64,000 nucleotides of DNA from an uncultured Oligella sp. (GTDB lineage: Bacteria > Pseudomonadota > Gammaproteobacteria > Burkholderiales > Burkholderiaceae_B). Position 1 is the stretch's first letter. Each line of letters starts with the position of its first letter. The stretch lies in NCBI GenBank assembly GCA_947632105.1, contig CANROD010000003.1, positions 1 through 64,000 on the forward strand, read 5' to 3'. The notes below the pieces were generated by a model, which was given only the letters and a program-made list of their open reading frames with translations, made no database searches and was not told where the DNA came from. Both the position numbers and the translations under genes were made by a program. This document shows positions 60,801 through 64,000 of this stretch, in pieces.

Positions 60801-60901
60801 ACGTGGAGCGAAGGTTGAAATGGTCTAGTTAAAAAGGTAAAACTCTCATGTTGCTCATAAAATATATACAAGACGCAACAATTGTTACGGGGTGTTTGAG
60901 T

Positions 60902-60937
60902 AAAATAAGGCCCTAGAGTTCCCTAGAGCCTTATTTT
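60902..60937 (-). terminator. Putative intrinsic terminator
   Basis: aaaataaggc / gccttatttt arms with internal ctag pairing, between cytochrome c gene and resB. Confidence 0.65.
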
Positions 60938-60990
60938 ATTTTGTATCCCATAAGAAAACTACAAGGGATTATAGAGATTAACAGTTAAAC

Positions 60991-61698
60991 CTAGCGAATA
61001 CCTGCTGCGTAATCAGCAACTGCTTTAATATCCTGACGACTCATGCGGTTTGCAATTTCAGCCATATGATTTTCAGTACCGGCGTTATCACGTTCGCCAT
61101 CAGCAAAAGCAATTAACTGCTCATGTAGATATGATGGGACCTGACCGCTCACTCGAGGATACTGACCTGGCATACCGTTACCATCAACACCATGACAAGA
61201 AGCACAGGCAGGAACATTGCGTTCAGGAATACCACCACGCCAAATCTCACGACCACGCTGTACCAACTCTTGATCGGCTGCGTTCTCAGCAATAGCCGGT
61301 TTTGTAAGCTCTAGCGTACTAACGTATAAAGCTAAGTCCTTCATTTCTTGCTCTGTCATTTGAACCACGTTAGGCGCCATTAGCATTGCGTTTTGGTTGC
61401 GACGATGACTATAACTCTCACCCTCAATATTTTTGAAGTTTTTGAGTTGATTCAAAATATACTCATAAGACTGACCAGCGATATGTGGATAAATAGGTAC
61501 CATACTCATACCAGCTGGACCATGACATGCGATACAGGTAGCAATACCACGCGCAGGATCGCCAGCCATATATAACTGCTCACCGCGCTCAATACTAGGC
61601 TTTTCTGGACCGACAGCAGTTTGGGCTACAGCTACGCCACTAGTCAACCCTAGGGCTAAACCACAAGCCATGACGACTTTTGAAATAACGTGTTTCAT
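60991..61698 (-). CDS. Dihaem cytochrome c4-type protein
   Basis: Signal peptide ending VAVAQ, two CXXCH sites (CIACH, CASCH), upstream of System II genes. Confidence 0.9.
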   Translation of the reverse strand: MKHVISKVVMACGLALGLTSGVAVAQTAVGPEKPSIERGEQLYMAGDPARGIATCIACHGPAGMSMVPIYPHIAGQSYEYILNQLKNFKNIEGESYSHRRNQNAMLMAPNVVQMTEQEMKDLALYVSTLELTKPAIAENAADQELVQRGREIWRGGIPERNVPACASCHGVDGNGMPGQYPRVSGQVPSYLHEQLIAFADGERDNAGTENHMAEIANRMSRQDIKAVADYAAGIR

Positions 61699-62129
61699 GA
61701 ATTTCCTCTGAGACCATACCTAATGACAGATAGATGTCAATTAAATACTAAAAGTACTAATAGCGGGCTAAAGGCAATCTAAGGACAAAATGAGTATGCT
61801 TTGCCTAAAGTAGATACACAACCCGCCAAATTTAAATAAACGTTCTGTATTTTAATGCAATACAAGACAAATAGTTGCAAGAAATAAGCTTTGTGGTAAA
61901 TTTTAGCAACCTTAAACGTAACTTAAAGGCCAAAACTATGCATTATCGTAATTATTTACCTGAAGTTTGTCTTAGCGCAATCTCTCCCTTGCCTTAGAAG
62001 TCGCCTTAAGGATTGAACAGACAAATTTAATAAGAATTACAACATTTTTATCATAGCTACCGTTAAATGAGCACAAAAAGATACAATATAGTGATTCATC
62101 ATAATCATTCTTATTATATACGGCTCAAT

Positions 62130-62756
62130 ATGTCGATTTTACACCGTGCCTCTTTTTACCAGTCTGCGAGCAAAGTTTCACAACTCCCTGCACCGCGAGG
62201 TCCCGAAGTTTGCTTTGTCGGACGCTCCAATGCTGGAAAATCATCTGCAATCAATGTCTTAACCAATCAAAAGCGACTGGCCTTTTCTAGTAAAACACCC
62301 GGCCGCACCCGCCTAATCAACATCTTTGGCATTCCTGACCCCTTGGACCCTGACAATCCATTAGGTTATTTAGTGGACTTGCCAGGTTATGGTTACGCTT
62401 CTGTGGCTCAAGACGCACAGCAAGAATGGGGTAAGGAGCTAGGGGATTACTTGGTTAAGCGCCCATCACTAGCAGGTGTTGTACTGTTAATTGATATTCG
62501 CCGTGGTATTACTAAGCATGACTACGGTTTAGTTAATTGGATTGCCCAAGCTAAACGACCAGTTCTCATCCTACTAACTAAAGCCGATAAGCTACCCTAT
62601 GGCCAAAGACAAAAGGCCATCACTGAGATTCGCAAAGAGATTTCTAGCCAACTAGGTGATGTTGAAACCATTGCATTTTCAGCAACCAATCGTATTGGTC
62701 TAGAAGAGGCTGATGAGAAAATCCTTAATTGGATTTCTCCGCAGGTAGTGCCTTAG
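62130..62756 (+). CDS. engB: Ribosome biogenesis GTP-binding protein YihA/YsxC
   Basis: VCFVGRSNAGKSSAINVLTNQKRLAFSSKTPGRTRLINIF, DLPGYGYA, LTKADKL. Start MSILHRASFYQS (62130) preferred over 62067. Confidence 0.94.
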   Translation: MSILHRASFYQSASKVSQLPAPRGPEVCFVGRSNAGKSSAINVLTNQKRLAFSSKTPGRTRLINIFGIPDPLDPDNPLGYLVDLPGYGYASVAQDAQQEWGKELGDYLVKRPSLAGVVLLIDIRRGITKHDYGLVNWIAQAKRPVLILLTKADKLPYGQRQKAITEIRKEISSQLGDVETIAFSATNRIGLEEADEKILNWISPQVVP

Positions 62757-62815
62757 GTCTCATTAGCTTGCATCGCACCTCCAATACCTCAAGTTTAAAC
62801 AAATTTCGGAGCTAA

Positions 62816-63838
<1,023 letters not shown>

Positions 63839-63858
63839 TCATCACGTTATTTACACCG

Positions 63859-63891
63859 AGGGGGTTAAGAAAAAAGCTTAACCCCCTTTTT
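63859..63891 (+). terminator. Intrinsic terminator downstream of hemB
   Basis: agggggttaag / cttaacccccttttt. Confidence 0.88.
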
Positions 63892-63916
63892 CATATCTAG
63901 GTTTTAGGAGTATTTG

Positions 63917-64000
63917 ATGTATAGCAATGATTCGACACTTAGTGAGGCTAAGGCCTTAATAATTCAGACCACAACGCCTACAATAGATCTTGCCAAACTC
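63917..64000 (+). CDS. Unidentified CDS, 3' truncated by window edge
   Basis: AGGAG SD then ATG; MYSNDSTLSEAKALIIQTTTPTIDLAKL... open to end. Too short to assign. Confidence 0.45.
   Translation, partial: MYSNDSTLSEAKALIIQTTTPTIDLAKL

Overview
The window is an ordinary, densely packed chromosomal segment, about 55 CDS in 64 kb. Family content and gene order look like a low-to-mid GC betaproteobacterium, probably Alcaligenaceae (inference; no rRNA marker is present). I found no rRNA, tRNA, CRISPR array, IS element, prophage or recognisable defence island. Recognisable blocks are: trpD(partial)-trpC-HIT-HMG-CoA lyase; dprA / def; a Liv-type ABC transporter operon bracketed by two acyl/aryl-CoA ligases with a divergent Crp/Fnr regulator; corC-like, tesB, galU, pgi, ugd; uracil/xanthine permease; rmlC-rmlB-O-antigen ligase, then isochorismatase-family hydrolase, ubiA and rmlD; a tricarboxylate/tricarballylate locus (GntR regulator, tcuAB, AbrB-family transporter, tctABC, tctDE); hydroxyacid dehydrogenase, class III aminotransferase, asparaginase, DUF924; ssb-MFS-uvrA; dgt-aroB-aroK next to mrcA/ponA; fadB-like fusion; cyaY-lptM-lysA; ccsB-ccs1-cytochrome c4; engB-hemB. 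I did not find a clearly novel system. The observations most worth checking are the Tcu/Tct locus with a perfect operator-like inverted repeat and a GntR gene fused gaplessly to rmlD, the Liv/CoA-ligase module with a cluster of AATGT half-sites, the absence of pilMNOPQ between ponA and aroK, the 75-aa AroB C-terminal tail, and a 760-bp orphan region at 39.7-40.45 kb. All product calls come from reading the translated ORFs. No database search was run.
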